From an uncultured beta proteobacterium (GTDB lineage: Bacteria; Pseudomonadota; Gammaproteobacteria; Burkholderiales; SG8-39), in the NCBI GenBank assembly GCA_903859155.1, contig CAIOLO010000155.1, positions 1 through 39,736 of the forward strand: a stretch of 39,736 nucleotides of DNA, in the 5' to 3' direction. The position numbers and the translations under genes were made by a program. Every line of letters begins with the position of its first letter. The first letter of the stretch is position 1. The notes below the pieces were generated by a model. The model saw nothing but the letters and a program-made list of their open reading frames with translations, did not search any database and had not been told where the DNA came from. Below are positions 8,792 to 17,297 of the stretch, piece by piece.

Positions 8792-11700
8792 TCAATCTCC
8801 GACGAGCACGAACGGCGCCCAAAACAAGGGGTGTGCATAAGCGTACTCGGACTTGCCCGTGGCCGGGACGACAGAGCCCGGTCCGTCGAGCAACCCGAGC
8901 ATGGCCTGCCTGAGGCTCTCGGCCTTGGCCGTCGGTGCCGCTGCCGCGTAGCGCTTGAACAGGTCGGTCATCAACAGGCGCGCTGCCACGCTGTCCACCG
9001 GCCAGTTGGAGACCAGGAGCGCGCGCGCCCCGGCATAGAAGAACGCGCGACCCAACCCGGACACCGCCTCCTGTCCCGCGCCGTCGCCCGAGGCGGTGTT
9101 GCACGCCGAGAGCACCACCCAGTCGGCATTGAGCTTGAGCGCAAGAATCTCGTCCATGGTCAGAAGGCCGTCCCCCTCGACACCGGCGACATCCGGCGCG
9201 GTCAGCGCCAGTGCCGACTGCGACAGGCCATTGAGTTCTCCGGGCACCAGGCCGTGGGTGGCAAAGTGCACGATGCGCCGGTCTGCGAGATTCATGGTCT
9301 TGACCTTGACCTCGTTGGCCTCCTTGTGAAGGATGACATCCTTGGCCATGTCGGCGCCCAGCGCCTTGCCGATCTGCATCAGCTCGTCCTCGGTATCGGG
9401 CAGGCGCGGCAGCAGCGCCAGTTCGGCCGAACTCACGTTGTCGGTCTTGGGGGCGCTGCGCAACTTGATGGGAACGCCGCGCGTGGTGGTCGCCGCTGCC
9501 GTAACCACCGCGGGTGCCGCGGCGACTTGCAGAAATTCTGCCGCCTGCTCCTTGGAGAAGAACGGATCGCCGATGCCCAGGTACATCTTGCGCTCGCCCC
9601 GGGGCAACGGGGTCTTGCGCAGCGTGGTCAGCGCGGTCACCGAAGGCAGTTGCGTCAAGGTCGCCTGGCGGATGAGCCAGGGTACCGCCTTGTACTCATC
9701 GAAGGGCACTGCCCCTTTGGCCAGCGTCGGCTCCACCGAAGTCGGCAGCACCGCGAAGGGCAACTGGCCCAGCGGTCCGTGCGGAACGATCAAGAGGTGT
9801 TGGCTTGAGCCCTTCCATGCCGCCTCTACCGGTTTCAGTAACTGCTCGTAGAGCTTGCCTGCCATGGCCAGATCAAAGGCGGGAATATCGTTGATGCTGG
9901 TGGCGGCAGGGTCGAGCGCCTTGCGCAATTGCTCGACGGTCTTCCCGACCTGCGCCATGGTGAGTGGCACCGAGGCCAGCGCGACGTTGCCGCTCTTGGG
10001 CACCGCCCACACGAAGGTCGAGTCCTCGCCGAGGTAAATGGAGATCATGGTCTCTCCCGCACGCAATGCCGCTTGCACTTGCGCGGTCGTCACCGGCTTG
10101 GGATCGATGAGTTCGGCGTAGTCGGGGAAGCTCTTCTCGATCTGCGTCTTGATGCCGCTGCGCTCCTTGGCAAGGCCTTCCACGTCCTTGCGCATCTGCG
10201 CAATCACACTGGGCAGTTGCTGCGCCGGAGGCGCGGCCAGAAGCGACGTCACAATGTCGGAAAGCGCATTGATTCGCCGCTGCGCATCCTGCTCACGCCG
10301 CGCCAGGTCCGCCAGCACCGGATCGCTGATGGTGGTGCGTGCGGCGCTGGCCGCGAGGGCGCGCTGCACTTCGCTGCCGCGCGCAATGTCGGCCAGGCGA
10401 AACGACTCGGCGATCGGGTCGATGCCCGGCGTCGCCAACCCGGCGCGGCGCGCCTGCGCCAGCAGCTCGATGTAATTCTCCAGAATCAAGGTGAGCCGCC
10501 GCACCTGCCTGACACTGCCCGCATCGGCGGCGATGTCATTGCGCGCCTGTTCGATCAGGATGGGCACCGCCTTGCCGAACTCGGCGAGCGCCTGCGGCCG
10601 TGCCCCGCTCTTCTCCAGCGCAATGGCGTAGAAACCGCGGATCTGCGCGGTGCGCGCATCGCGCTCTCCGTAAGCCTGCGCGCTCTTGGCAAGCATTGGC
10701 TGCAGCATCGCTATGGCATCGGCACCGCGGTTCTTCTTCAGCAGCGCATGAGCCCAGTCGAGATCGCCGCTGGCAAACTGTGCAACAAGCTGCGGATCGT
10801 TCGCCAAACTGATGCGCAGCGCCTCGAAGCTCTTGAGCGCCTCATCCCACTCGCCATTCGCCACCAGGGTCGCACCAAGCGCCCTGCGTGCCCCGATTGC
10901 AGGCAGGGAATGAGGCGGCGAGCCGCTGCCTTCGAGGCTCGCAAGTGCTTCCCTGGACATAAGGGTGGCCTCGGCAAAACGGCCCTGCTCAAGCAGGATG
11001 AAGGCGAAAGTCTGCATGTTCGTCACGGAATCGCTCGAGAAACGCCCCGACTGTTCCAGAGAAATCTTCAATGCCGCTCGGATATTGATCTCCGCCTCGC
11101 CCAGGCGGCCCGTGCCGCGCAGGACTACTGCCAGCCGGCGCAACACAAAACCTCGCACGGTCTGGGTATTTTCCTCCGTGGGTTGCGGTAGTCCCTTGCT
11201 CGCGCGCGCCTTCTGGTCCGGCCCGTCAGCGTCAATTTCGCGCAGGGCCTTGCGGTAGGCGGCCTCGGCCTCGACCAGCTTGCCCTCGGCGAGAAACACT
11301 TCAGCGCGGGCACGCTCCAGGCTGGTCGCCATGAAATGATGCCAGAGCTGCATGCCGGGTGAGCGGGCGATGCGGTCATAAGTACTCTGGGCAATGCGCA
11401 GTGACTGGCGCGCGGCATCGAAGTCCCCCAGAAACGCATTCATACCCGCGGCTTTTGCTTCACCGACAATAAGCAGTCCCGGTAGATTCGCCGGAGTTTG
11501 CTTCGATGCCTCACGCAGAGCCTGTGTGGCGTTCAGCGGGTTGCCGCCGAACCACTCGGCAACGGCAAGGGTTTGAAGCAAACTCGGTGCGCTCCGGTCG
11601 CCCGAGCTCATGTATTCACGCGCCTTGCGCAGGCTGGCGATGGCTTCCGTGGAATCGCCCAGCTTGTTGGCGGCGCCGGCCCGCTCCGAATAGAACCGAA

Positions 11701-11959
11701 ACAAGACCGCGTTCTCCGTGGACTCCGGCGGAGACTGCTTTAGCGTGGCTCGCGCCTTTTCGATCGCGGCGGCATCCGGCTTGTAATGATCGAGAACCTT
11801 GACAATGTCGTCGATCGAGCGCGGGGCCGCGGCCTCTTGCAACTGCGGCGGGGACGCCCCGTCCTGGCGCTCTTGGGCGAACGCGGCGAAGACCGGCATC
11901 GCCAGCACCGCAATGGCGAGCAGCAACACGGGGGAGGCAGGATATTTCCAGGCGACCAT
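8792..11959 (-). CDS. Exported TPR-CHAT domain protein (caspase-like peptidase fold)
   Basis: 1055 residues from ATG 11959, preceded by TTGAGG. A Sec signal peptide (LLLAIAVLAMPVFAAFA, cleavage near residue 28) sends it to the periplasm or beyond. Residues about 60-470 are TPR-like helical repeats (for example LGDSTEAIASLRKAREYM and LGEAEINIRAALKISLEQ). A helical linker follows, then a C-terminal CHAT domain from about 690. The catalytic dyad is intact: His902 in HFATHG and Cys953 in LSACNTASG. The terminal FWAPFVLVGD is the standard CHAT ending. CHAT proteins belong to the caspase/separase clan; some cleave specific partners, and the TPR part would select the substrate. No candidate substrate or CRISPR locus is adjacent. 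Function is unknown beyond the fold. Confidence 0.9.
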   Translation of the reverse strand: MVAWKYPASPVLLLAIAVLAMPVFAAFAQERQDGASPPQLQEAAAPRSIDDIVKVLDHYKPDAAAIEKARATLKQSPPESTENAVLFRFYSERAGAANKLGDSTEAIASLRKAREYMSSGDRSAPSLLQTLAVAEWFGGNPLNATQALREASKQTPANLPGLLIVGEAKAAGMNAFLGDFDAARQSLRIAQSTYDRIARSPGMQLWHHFMATSLERARAEVFLAEGKLVEAEAAYRKALREIDADGPDQKARASKGLPQPTEENTQTVRGFVLRRLAVVLRGTGRLGEAEINIRAALKISLEQSGRFSSDSVTNMQTFAFILLEQGRFAEATLMSREALASLEGSGSPPHSLPAIGARRALGATLVANGEWDEALKSFEALRISLANDPQLVAQFASGDLDWAHALLKKNRGADAIAMLQPMLAKSAQAYGERDARTAQIRGFYAIALEKSGARPQALAEFGKAVPILIEQARNDIAADAGSVRQVRRLTLILENYIELLAQARRAGLATPGIDPIAESFRLADIARGSEVQRALAASAARTTISDPVLADLARREQDAQRRINALSDIVTSLLAAPPAQQLPSVIAQMRKDVEGLAKERSGIKTQIEKSFPDYAELIDPKPVTTAQVQAALRAGETMISIYLGEDSTFVWAVPKSGNVALASVPLTMAQVGKTVEQLRKALDPAATSINDIPAFDLAMAGKLYEQLLKPVEAAWKGSSQHLLIVPHGPLGQLPFAVLPTSVEPTLAKGAVPFDEYKAVPWLIRQATLTQLPSVTALTTLRKTPLPRGERKMYLGIGDPFFSKEQAAEFLQVAAAPAVVTAAATTTRGVPIKLRSAPKTDNVSSAELALLPRLPDTEDELMQIGKALGADMAKDVILHKEANEVKVKTMNLADRRIVHFATHGLVPGELNGLSQSALALTAPDVAGVEGDGLLTMDEILALKLNADWVVLSACNTASGDGAGQEAVSGLGRAFFYAGARALLVSNWPVDSVAARLLMTDLFKRYAAAAPTAKAESLRQAMLGLLDGPGSVVPATGKSEYAYAHPLFWAPFVLVGD

Positions 11960-12386
11960 GAAACCTCAAGAAAATGAAAGTTGTCGATACCCGAGCGGCC
12001 GTCGCTCCGGTCGGCCGGCCAGCCCTGCCATCGAGGACGTCCGGTCAACATGCACGCTTCGGGAGCGCTGCAATATAACCCAGCGACGATCATCGCCATA
12101 CCGCGATTGTGATCAACCCGGTGAGTGCCACGACCGCCCGGTCGCGGCCGGATTACCGGATACTCAAGGAATGCAAGGGCGAACCGCTCGCCTTGTTTTT
12201 CCGCGACGGTCCGGCAATCACGCGCTGATCGACGCCCCGACGCGAACCCTGTGCCCGTGGGCACGCCAGAGGGGTGCTGCGGCGCGCCCGGGATAACTTC
12301 GTAACGTTTGACCCGCATCAAAGTGCCGCGAGGGGGCATGCCTTAGCTTGGCCCTCTCAGGAACCACCGCCACAGGACCACCCGCC
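11960..12386. other. Divergent intergenic region
   Basis: 427 bp between the CHAT gene (minus) and the radical SAM gene (plus). I see no convincing gene: frames on both strands lack coding character and homology. The right end holds an FNR-like dyad at 12308-12321 and, about 20 bp further, a weak -10-like TAGCTT near 12344. AGGA at 12374-12377 is the probable ribosome-binding site for the radical SAM gene. The left part should contain the CHAT promoter, but nothing convincing stands out. Confidence 0.55.
12308..12321 (+). promoter_or_regulatory. FNR/ANR-like binding site
   Basis: TTGACCCGCATCAA matches the FNR consensus TTGAT-N4-ATCAA at nine of ten fixed positions. It lies 66 bp before the ATG of the radical SAM gene, with its centre near 12314.5. 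A class II FNR promoter with the box at -41.5 would then start transcription near 12356, about 30 bases before the ATG. Oxygen-regulated activation of that gene is an inference from the match and spacing. Confidence 0.65.
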
Positions 12387-13331
12387 ATGATCACCGACAG
12401 AATCGACGCGGTCACCCGCATTCCACCGGAGTATATGAAGGCGGCGCCGCCGGCGCCCAAGAGCGTCAAGATCGAGATCTCGCCGCGCTGCAATTACCGC
12501 TGCGGCTTCTGCGCACTGCGCACGCGCGAGGTGCAGCCCAAATGGGACATGGACTTCAAGCTGTTCAAACGCGTCACGCGGGAGATGCGCGAGGCCGGGG
12601 TGCAGGAGATCGGGGTGTTCTATCTGGGCGAGTCCTTCATGGCGCCGCGCTTGCTGGTCGACTGCATCGACTACCTGAAAAACGAAATCGGCATGCCCTA
12701 TGTGTTCCTGACATCGAACGCCTCCATGGCTTTTCCGGAGGCCGTCGAAGCCTGCATGAAGGCGGGGCTGGACTCGCTCAAGTGGTCGGTCAACGCGGCC
12801 GACGAGGCGCAGTTCGAGAAAGTGATGGGGGTGGCGGGCAAGCTGTTCTACCGTGCATTGGACAACATCCAGGCCGCCTGGGAACTGCGCAAGGATTACA
12901 AGACTGGCCTCTACGCATCTTCCATTCACTATGACGGCGAGCAGGCGGCGAAGATGGAATCGCTGCTCAAGGAGCGCATAATCCCGTACGTCGACCAGCA
13001 CTACTGGCTGCCGCTGTACTCGATGGGCGCGTTCGCCACCACCCGCGAGGCGCAGCTCGGCTATCGTCCGACCGCCGGCAACCAGGGCCGCCTCGAGGCG
13101 CTGCGCGAGCCGCTGCCCTGCTGGTCGGCGTTTACCGAGGGTCACGTGACCGCCGAGGGCAACCTGTCGGCCTGCTGCTTCGACGCCACGGCCAACTGGA
13201 CCATGGGCGACCTGAACAAGCAGTCGTTCATGGAGGCGTGGAACGCCCCCGCGTTCGTGAAACTGCGCGCCGCACACCTGAAGAAGGATGTGTGCGGCAC
13301 GGTATGCGAGCGCTGCGTCGCCTATTCCTGA
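12387..13331 (+). CDS. Radical SAM/SPASM protein of unknown substrate
   Basis: 314 residues from ATG 12387, preceded by AGGA at 12374-12377. The radical SAM cluster motif CNYRCGFC gives Cys35, Cys39 and Cys42 for the SAM-binding [4Fe-4S] cluster. A C-terminal SPASM-like set follows: PCW, then ACCFD after the EGNLS strand, then CGTVCERC near the end, ligating one or more auxiliary clusters. SPASM enzymes modify peptides or small molecules, usually under low oxygen, which agrees with the FNR-like box upstream. No small precursor-peptide gene is seen nearby. Neighbours are an unrelated CHAT gene and a RAYT-like gene, so genomic context gives no substrate. Confidence 0.88.
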   Translation: MITDRIDAVTRIPPEYMKAAPPAPKSVKIEISPRCNYRCGFCALRTREVQPKWDMDFKLFKRVTREMREAGVQEIGVFYLGESFMAPRLLVDCIDYLKNEIGMPYVFLTSNASMAFPEAVEACMKAGLDSLKWSVNAADEAQFEKVMGVAGKLFYRALDNIQAAWELRKDYKTGLYASSIHYDGEQAAKMESLLKERIIPYVDQHYWLPLYSMGAFATTREAQLGYRPTAGNQGRLEALREPLPCWSAFTEGHVTAEGNLSACCFDATANWTMGDLNKQSFMEAWNAPAFVKLRAAHLKKDVCGTVCERCVAYS

Positions 13332-13401
13332 CTGTAGCCGGCCACGCAATAGAAGATCAGGCAGCTCGCAGCGTCAGAGCCGCGTCAAAGTCCGGAGCTC
13401 A

Positions 13402-14040
13402 TCAATCAGAGGAAGCAAGCGGGTTGGAGTGATTTTGCATGGCGACTGGTTTCCCCGCTTTGCTTTTGCCCGGGCGCCGCATCGCGCCCCCTGGCCGCAC
13501 GTTCTTGAATAGTTCCCGATAGGCGGCCTGCCGTGCCGCCGCGCCGCGTCCGAGCACGGCGTAGGCGGCGTGCGATGTCAGCAGCGCGTTTTCTTCCCCC
13601 AGCGCGTGGCAGCGATGGCTCGACCAGCGAAACTGCTCCGGGCTCCTTGCCATGCGCGCACGCACCGGATTCAATTCGATGTAGCGCATGCAGGCGAGCG
13701 CATAACGATTGTTATGCACCGGCGTGGCATCGAAGCCCTCCTCCCACAGCGCGCCTTCGCGCTGCCGGCTTTCAGCGACGTGCCGCGCGTAGCGCGTCCC
13801 CAGCAAGCGCAACAGCGTCGCGACACCACCCTGGCGCGACGGCGTCAGCAACAGGTGGACGTGGTTGCCCATGAGCACATAGGCGTGCACGGCACAGCCG
13901 GTCTGACTGGCAAATTCACCCAGCCAGCCAAGGTAGGCGAGACGATCCCCAGTGCTGAAGAAGCACGCCGCATGCAGGCGGCCGCGCTGAATCACGTGCA
14001 GCGTGTGGCCGGGAATCTCGGGACAAACGCAAAGCAGCAT
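13402..14040 (-). CDS. REP-associated tyrosine transposase-like protein (RAYT/Y1_Tnp)
   Basis: 212 residues of the IS200-like Y1 fold as found in REP-associated tyrosine transposases. The opening PGHTLHVIQRG, the HUH metal motif His60-Val-His62 inside YVLMGNHVHLLLTP, GALWEEGFDATPV, and CMRYIELNPVRARM followed by FRWSSH are all family signatures. A candidate nucleophile is Tyr84 (LLGTRYARHV). RAYTs are usually single-copy domesticated enzymes that cut REP hairpins, not active insertion sequences; no IS ends or target duplications are visible. The basic C-terminal tail (RRPGKSKAGK) is extra. A perfect hairpin lies upstream at 14116-14136, and hairpin arrays sit at both window ends, but none is shown to be its substrate. 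Confidence 0.9.
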   Translation of the reverse strand: MLLCVCPEIPGHTLHVIQRGRLHAACFFSTGDRLAYLGWLGEFASQTGCAVHAYVLMGNHVHLLLTPSRQGGVATLLRLLGTRYARHVAESRQREGALWEEGFDATPVHNNRYALACMRYIELNPVRARMARSPEQFRWSSHRCHALGEENALLTSHAAYAVLGRGAAARQAAYRELFKNVRPGGAMRRPGKSKAGKPVAMQNHSNPLASSD

Positions 14041-14115
14041 GCGGCTGGGCTCATGAGTTCATTGAAGCAGCAACGAGCGGCCAAGCGCAAAGGTTGACTG
14101 CGCAGTTGGGAAATC

Positions 14116-14136
14116 GGCCGCGGAATAGCCGCGGCC
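14116..14136. repeat. Perfect inverted repeat (8 bp stem, 5-base loop)
   Basis: GGCCGCGG-AATAG-CCGCGGCC lies between the RAYT-like gene and lexA. Pairing stops cleanly at both ends. It could be a REP-like hairpin acted on by the transposase homologue or an insulating structure. Neither side has a T tract, which argues against a classical terminator. Confidence 0.7.
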
Positions 14137-14201
14137 ATGTCGCAATGCCCCGCGGCAACTTGTAACAAATCAGAGGCTTAAGCAGGCCTCTCGAACTTGT
14201 C

Positions 14202-14230
14202 TTGCCATTTTTCCGGGTACTGTATATAAA
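14202..14230 (+). promoter_or_regulatory. lexA promoter (sigma70)
   Basis: The -35 element TTGCCA (14202-14207) and the -10 element TATAAA (14225-14230) are separated by 17 bp. The -10 lies inside the LexA operator, so bound LexA would block RNA polymerase. The leader to the lexA ATG is roughly 40 bases. Confidence 0.75.
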
Positions 14231-14235
14231 TACAG
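14220..14235 (+). promoter_or_regulatory. LexA operator (SOS box)
   Basis: CTGTATATAAATACAG is a perfect CTGT-N8-ACAG site with an A/T core, matching the E. coli-type LexA consensus. It overlaps the -10 of the lexA promoter and should make the lexA-imuA-imuB unit autoregulated and DNA-damage inducible. Confidence 0.95.
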
Positions 14236-14275
14236 TTATGCGGCTCATCGAACCGCACCACTTCGGCAGGATCCC

Positions 14276-14905
14276 ATGGACGAACTCACTCCCCAGCAGC
14301 AGAAAATTTTCGATTTCATCAGGAAAACCATCGAGCGTTCGGGCATGCCGCCAACGCGCTCGGAAATACAGCTCGCCTTCGGTTTTCGCTCGCCCAATGC
14401 CGCGGAGGACCATCTGCGCAAACTGCAACAGCGCAACGCCATTGAAATTCTGCCCGGCACCGCGCGCGGGATACGCCTGAAAAAAAGCAGCCTGATGAGC
14501 GGCGCTTTGAATAACGGCTCTTTGCCCCTCATCGGCCGTGTCGCCGCAGGCTCGCCGATTCTTTCCGAAGCACATGTGCAGGGCCGCTATCAGGTGGATC
14601 CAGCCCTTTTCAAGCCGCGCGCCGATTATCTGCTGCGCGTGCGCGGCTCGAGCATGCGCGACGCGGGCATTCTCGATGGCGATCTGCTCGCGGTGCACCG
14701 CAGCGCCGAGGCGCGCAGCGGCCAGATCGTGGTGGCGCGCGTACACGACGAAGTCACCGTGAAGCGGCTGCGCCGGCGCGGCGCGAGCGTCGAATTGCTT
14801 CCTGAAAACCCCGATTTCAAAGCCATCGTCATCGACACGCGACAGGACAGCTTCGCCATCGAAGGCATCGCCGTGGGCCTGGTGCGCAACGAGCGCCTGC
14901 TATGA
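14276..14905 (+). CDS. lexA: LexA repressor, first gene of the imuAB-dnaE2 cassette
   Basis: 209 residues. The N-terminal winged helix ([12 protein letters not shown] through [13 protein letters not shown]) binds DNA. The self-cleavage site is Ala91-Gly92 in GRVAAGSP, and the serine-lysine dyad is Ser126 (GSSMRDAG) with Lys163 (TVKRL). RecA-ssDNA filaments trigger cleavage and derepression. The start at 14276 follows AGGA. The stop overlaps the imuA ATG (ATGA), so the genes are translationally coupled. In some bacteria this cassette carries a second, divergent LexA2 that recognises a different operator; here the operator upstream is of the standard CTGT-N8-ACAG type, so this may be the main LexA. 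Confidence 0.97.
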   Translation: MDELTPQQQKIFDFIRKTIERSGMPPTRSEIQLAFGFRSPNAAEDHLRKLQQRNAIEILPGTARGIRLKKSSLMSGALNNGSLPLIGRVAAGSPILSEAHVQGRYQVDPALFKPRADYLLRVRGSSMRDAGILDGDLLAVHRSAEARSGQIVVARVHDEVTVKRLRRRGASVELLPENPDFKAIVIDTRQDSFAIEGIAVGLVRNERLL

Positions 14906-15705
14906 ACATCGCCATGAACCGGCTTGCGCCCCCGCTGCCGCCCGCTTTGCTGAATCACCCCGCGCTGTGGCGCGGCAGCGACCTCGCGCACACGCGTTTC
15001 GCCGGCGTGCCCAGCGGCTCTGCCGCGCTCGATGCCGAGTTGCCCGGCGGCGGCTGGCCGGTGGGCGCGCTCACCGAGATACTGCCCGCCCACGAGGGCA
15101 TCGGCGAACTGCGCCTCCTGGGTACGGCGCTCGCCGCGCTCTCGGCGCAGGGACAGCACCTGGTGTGGGTCGCCCCGCCCTACAGGCCGTACGCTCCGGC
15201 GCTGGCTGCCGCCGGCATCGACATGGCACGCCTGCTGGTGGTGCGCACGCGCAGCGAACGTGACACGCTCTGGGCCCTCGAGCAGGCGCTTGCCTCCAAC
15301 ACCTGTGGCGCGGTGCTCGCCTGGCTGCCGGCGGCGCGCGCCTCACAACATGCGGCAGGCAGTTCCTTGTCAGTGGCGCGCTATCCGGAGTTTCGCCGCC
15401 TGCAGCTTGCCGCCGAGCGCGGCCAATCGCTCGCGTTCCTGTTCCGCCCTCCTGAATGCGAGAACCAATCCTCACCCGCGGCGCTGCGCATCGCCCTGGA
15501 CAGCGCGGACGGCGGCCTTGCGGTGCGCCTGTTCAAGCGCCGCGGCGGTGCGTTTAACCGCAGGGTGCTGCTGCCGGCAGCCGCACTGCTCGCGCGCAGG
15601 GCCGCAACGACGGCCCTGCCAGCGCTACCGCTGCCGCGGATAAATTCTGCCTTGGGCTTCGCTACGCGCTGCCCGAGCGACACCCTCGCCAGGGTAACCA
15701 CATGA
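14902..15705 (+). CDS. imuA: ImuA, RecA-like accessory of mutagenic translesion synthesis
   Basis: 267 residues. ImuA is a RecA-related protein that works with ImuB and DnaE2 in SOS mutagenesis. The region [21 protein letters not shown] (about 35-55) is the family's RecA-like opening, followed by [16 protein letters not shown] where a Walker A would lie; the GKT is degenerate, so nucleotide use is doubtful. The C-terminal 40 residues are Ala-rich and variable. It overlaps lexA by 4 bp (ATGA) and imuB by 4 bp, a tight three-gene operon. Confidence 0.92.
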   Translation: MNIAMNRLAPPLPPALLNHPALWRGSDLAHTRFAGVPSGSAALDAELPGGGWPVGALTEILPAHEGIGELRLLGTALAALSAQGQHLVWVAPPYRPYAPALAAAGIDMARLLVVRTRSERDTLWALEQALASNTCGAVLAWLPAARASQHAAGSSLSVARYPEFRRLQLAAERGQSLAFLFRPPECENQSSPAALRIALDSADGGLAVRLFKRRGGAFNRRVLLPAAALLARRAATTALPALPLPRINSALGFATRCPSDTLARVTT

Positions 15706-17297
15706 GCGCCGTGCACCCTGTGACATCCCCTATGGCAGAGCAAACGCCCAACCCCACCCCGCTCTGGATCGGCATCCATGTGCCGCAACTGCCGCTGGAA
15801 ACCGTGCTGCGCGGCTCGCCTTCACCCGACGCCTGGGCGGTGGCCGAGGGCGATCACATTGTGTTGGCCGATCGTAAAGCGCTGGCACGCGGCATTCGCA
15901 CGGGCATGCTCACCACCGCGGCGCTGGCGCTGGCGCCGCAGTTGCGCATCCGCGCCCGCGATGCCGCTGCCGAAACTGAAAGCCTGCTGGGCATTGCCGC
16001 CTGGGCGTCGCAGTTCACGCCCTCGGTGGCGCTGGAATTCCCCGATGCACTGCTGCTGGAGGTCTCCGCCAGCCTGAGGCTTTTCGGCGGGCTGGACGCA
16101 ATGTTCTGCGCGCTGCGCACGGGGCTGGCTGAATTGGGTTTTGCCGCGACACTGGGCTGTGCCCCAACGGCCCGCGCCGCATCATGGCTGGCGCGCGCCA
16201 CTGCGCCCCAGTCGCCCGGCCAACGCATGACGATGCCGCCGACGCAGTCAATCACCACCCTCGAGGCGCTGCAGGCGGCTCTCGCGCCGCTGCCGGTTTC
16301 CCTGCTGCGCGCCAGGGCGGACCTGCCCGAGGCACTGGCGAACCTGGGGCTAGCCACCCTGGGAGAATTGCTGGCGCTGCCGCGCGACGGCCTGGCGCGC
16401 CGCTTTGGGCAGGGGCTGCTCGATCAGCTGGACCAGGCGCAGGGGGATCTGCCCGATCCGCGCATTTTCTTCACCGTGCCGGCGCGTTTTCATGCCGGCA
16501 TCGAACTGCCTGCGGAGGTCACGCAGGCCGAGGCGCTGCTGTTCGCCGGCCGGCGTCTGCTGGCGCAGCTGGCGGGGTTTCTTGCCGCGCGCTCAGGCGG
16601 GGTGCAGCGCTTCACGTTCCACCTCGCGCATCGCGAAGGCCGCAGCACCGCTATCGAGGTCGGCCTGGTGGCCCCGGCGCGCGACGCCGATCATTTTGCG
16701 CTGCTCCTGCGCGAGCGCCTGGGCAAGCTGGTTTTGCGCGAGCCGGTGCGCTCGCTCACGCTGGCTGCCGGAGATATCCAGCCGCTGGCCGGGGCCAACC
16801 GCAGCCTGCTCCCCGATGACAAGGCGGCCACCTCGGCAGGCGAATGGCCGCACCTGATCGAGCGCCTGCGCGCGCGCCTGGGAACGCAGGCAGTGCACGC
16901 CATTGCGGTGGCACCGGAGCACCGTCCCGAGAATGCGAGCTGCCCGGTTGATGCCGCGGGCCGGCCAGCAGCGGCAAGACAAGCCGGGGGCAAGACAGGC
17001 ACCGTCAAGCAGGCTGGTGGAACACCAGCCGCGGGCAGGCAGCTGCAGTTTTCCTTCGGCGAGCGGCCTTTCTGGCTGCTCGATGCGCCGCGCGCCCTGC
17101 CTGAAAAAAACGCGGTGCCGCAGCACGATGACGGCCCGCTCACGCTGCTTGCCGGTCCCGAGCGCATCGAATCGGGCTGGTGGGACGGTGATGACGTGAA
17201 ACGCGATTACTTTATCGCGCGCACGCCCAGTGACGCGCTGGTGTGGGTGTACCGCGAACGCCAGGCCGGCTGGTACCTGCACGGCATTTTCTCCTGA
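15702..17297 (+). CDS. imuB: ImuB, catalytically inactive Y-family polymerase homologue
   Basis: 531 residues. The N-terminus WIGIHVPQLPLETVL aligns with the Y-family palm opening, but the catalytic aspartate seen in active members (DMDAFF) is absent, as expected for ImuB. It acts as the hub joining ImuA, DnaE2 and the sliding clamp. The LATLGELLALPRDGLARRFG segment is the helix-hairpin-helix region. The little-finger region is followed by a low-complexity insert of Ala/Gly/Gln/Thr (about residues 415-445) and then QLQFSF, a possible clamp-binding motif, just before RPFWLLDAPR. The ATG at 15702 overlaps the imuA stop. It is slightly longer than usual because of the insert. Confidence 0.93.
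   Translation: MSAVHPVTSPMAEQTPNPTPLWIGIHVPQLPLETVLRGSPSPDAWAVAEGDHIVLADRKALARGIRTGMLTTAALALAPQLRIRARDAAAETESLLGIAAWASQFTPSVALEFPDALLLEVSASLRLFGGLDAMFCALRTGLAELGFAATLGCAPTARAASWLARATAPQSPGQRMTMPPTQSITTLEALQAALAPLPVSLLRARADLPEALANLGLATLGELLALPRDGLARRFGQGLLDQLDQAQGDLPDPRIFFTVPARFHAGIELPAEVTQAEALLFAGRRLLAQLAGFLAARSGGVQRFTFHLAHREGRSTAIEVGLVAPARDADHFALLLRERLGKLVLREPVRSLTLAAGDIQPLAGANRSLLPDDKAATSAGEWPHLIERLRARLGTQAVHAIAVAPEHRPENASCPVDAAGRPAAARQAGGKTGTVKQAGGTPAAGRQLQFSFGERPFWLLDAPRALPEKNAVPQHDDGPLTLLAGPERIESGWWDGDDVKRDYFIARTPSDALVWVYRERQAGWYLHGIFS

Noticed and set aside
9929-11191. Plus-strand open frame of 420 codons opposite the CHAT gene
   Set aside because: Antisense to a protein with clear TPR and CHAT motifs; no homology.
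8792-13331. CHAT gene plus radical SAM gene as a defence or peptide-modification system
   Set aside because: The genes are divergent across 427 bp, only the radical SAM gene has the FNR-like box, and no precursor peptide, nuclease or CRISPR locus is present.
13402-14040. Active insertion sequence carrying the Y1 transposase
   Set aside because: No terminal structures, tnpB or second copy are visible, and the protein fits the domesticated RAYT group.
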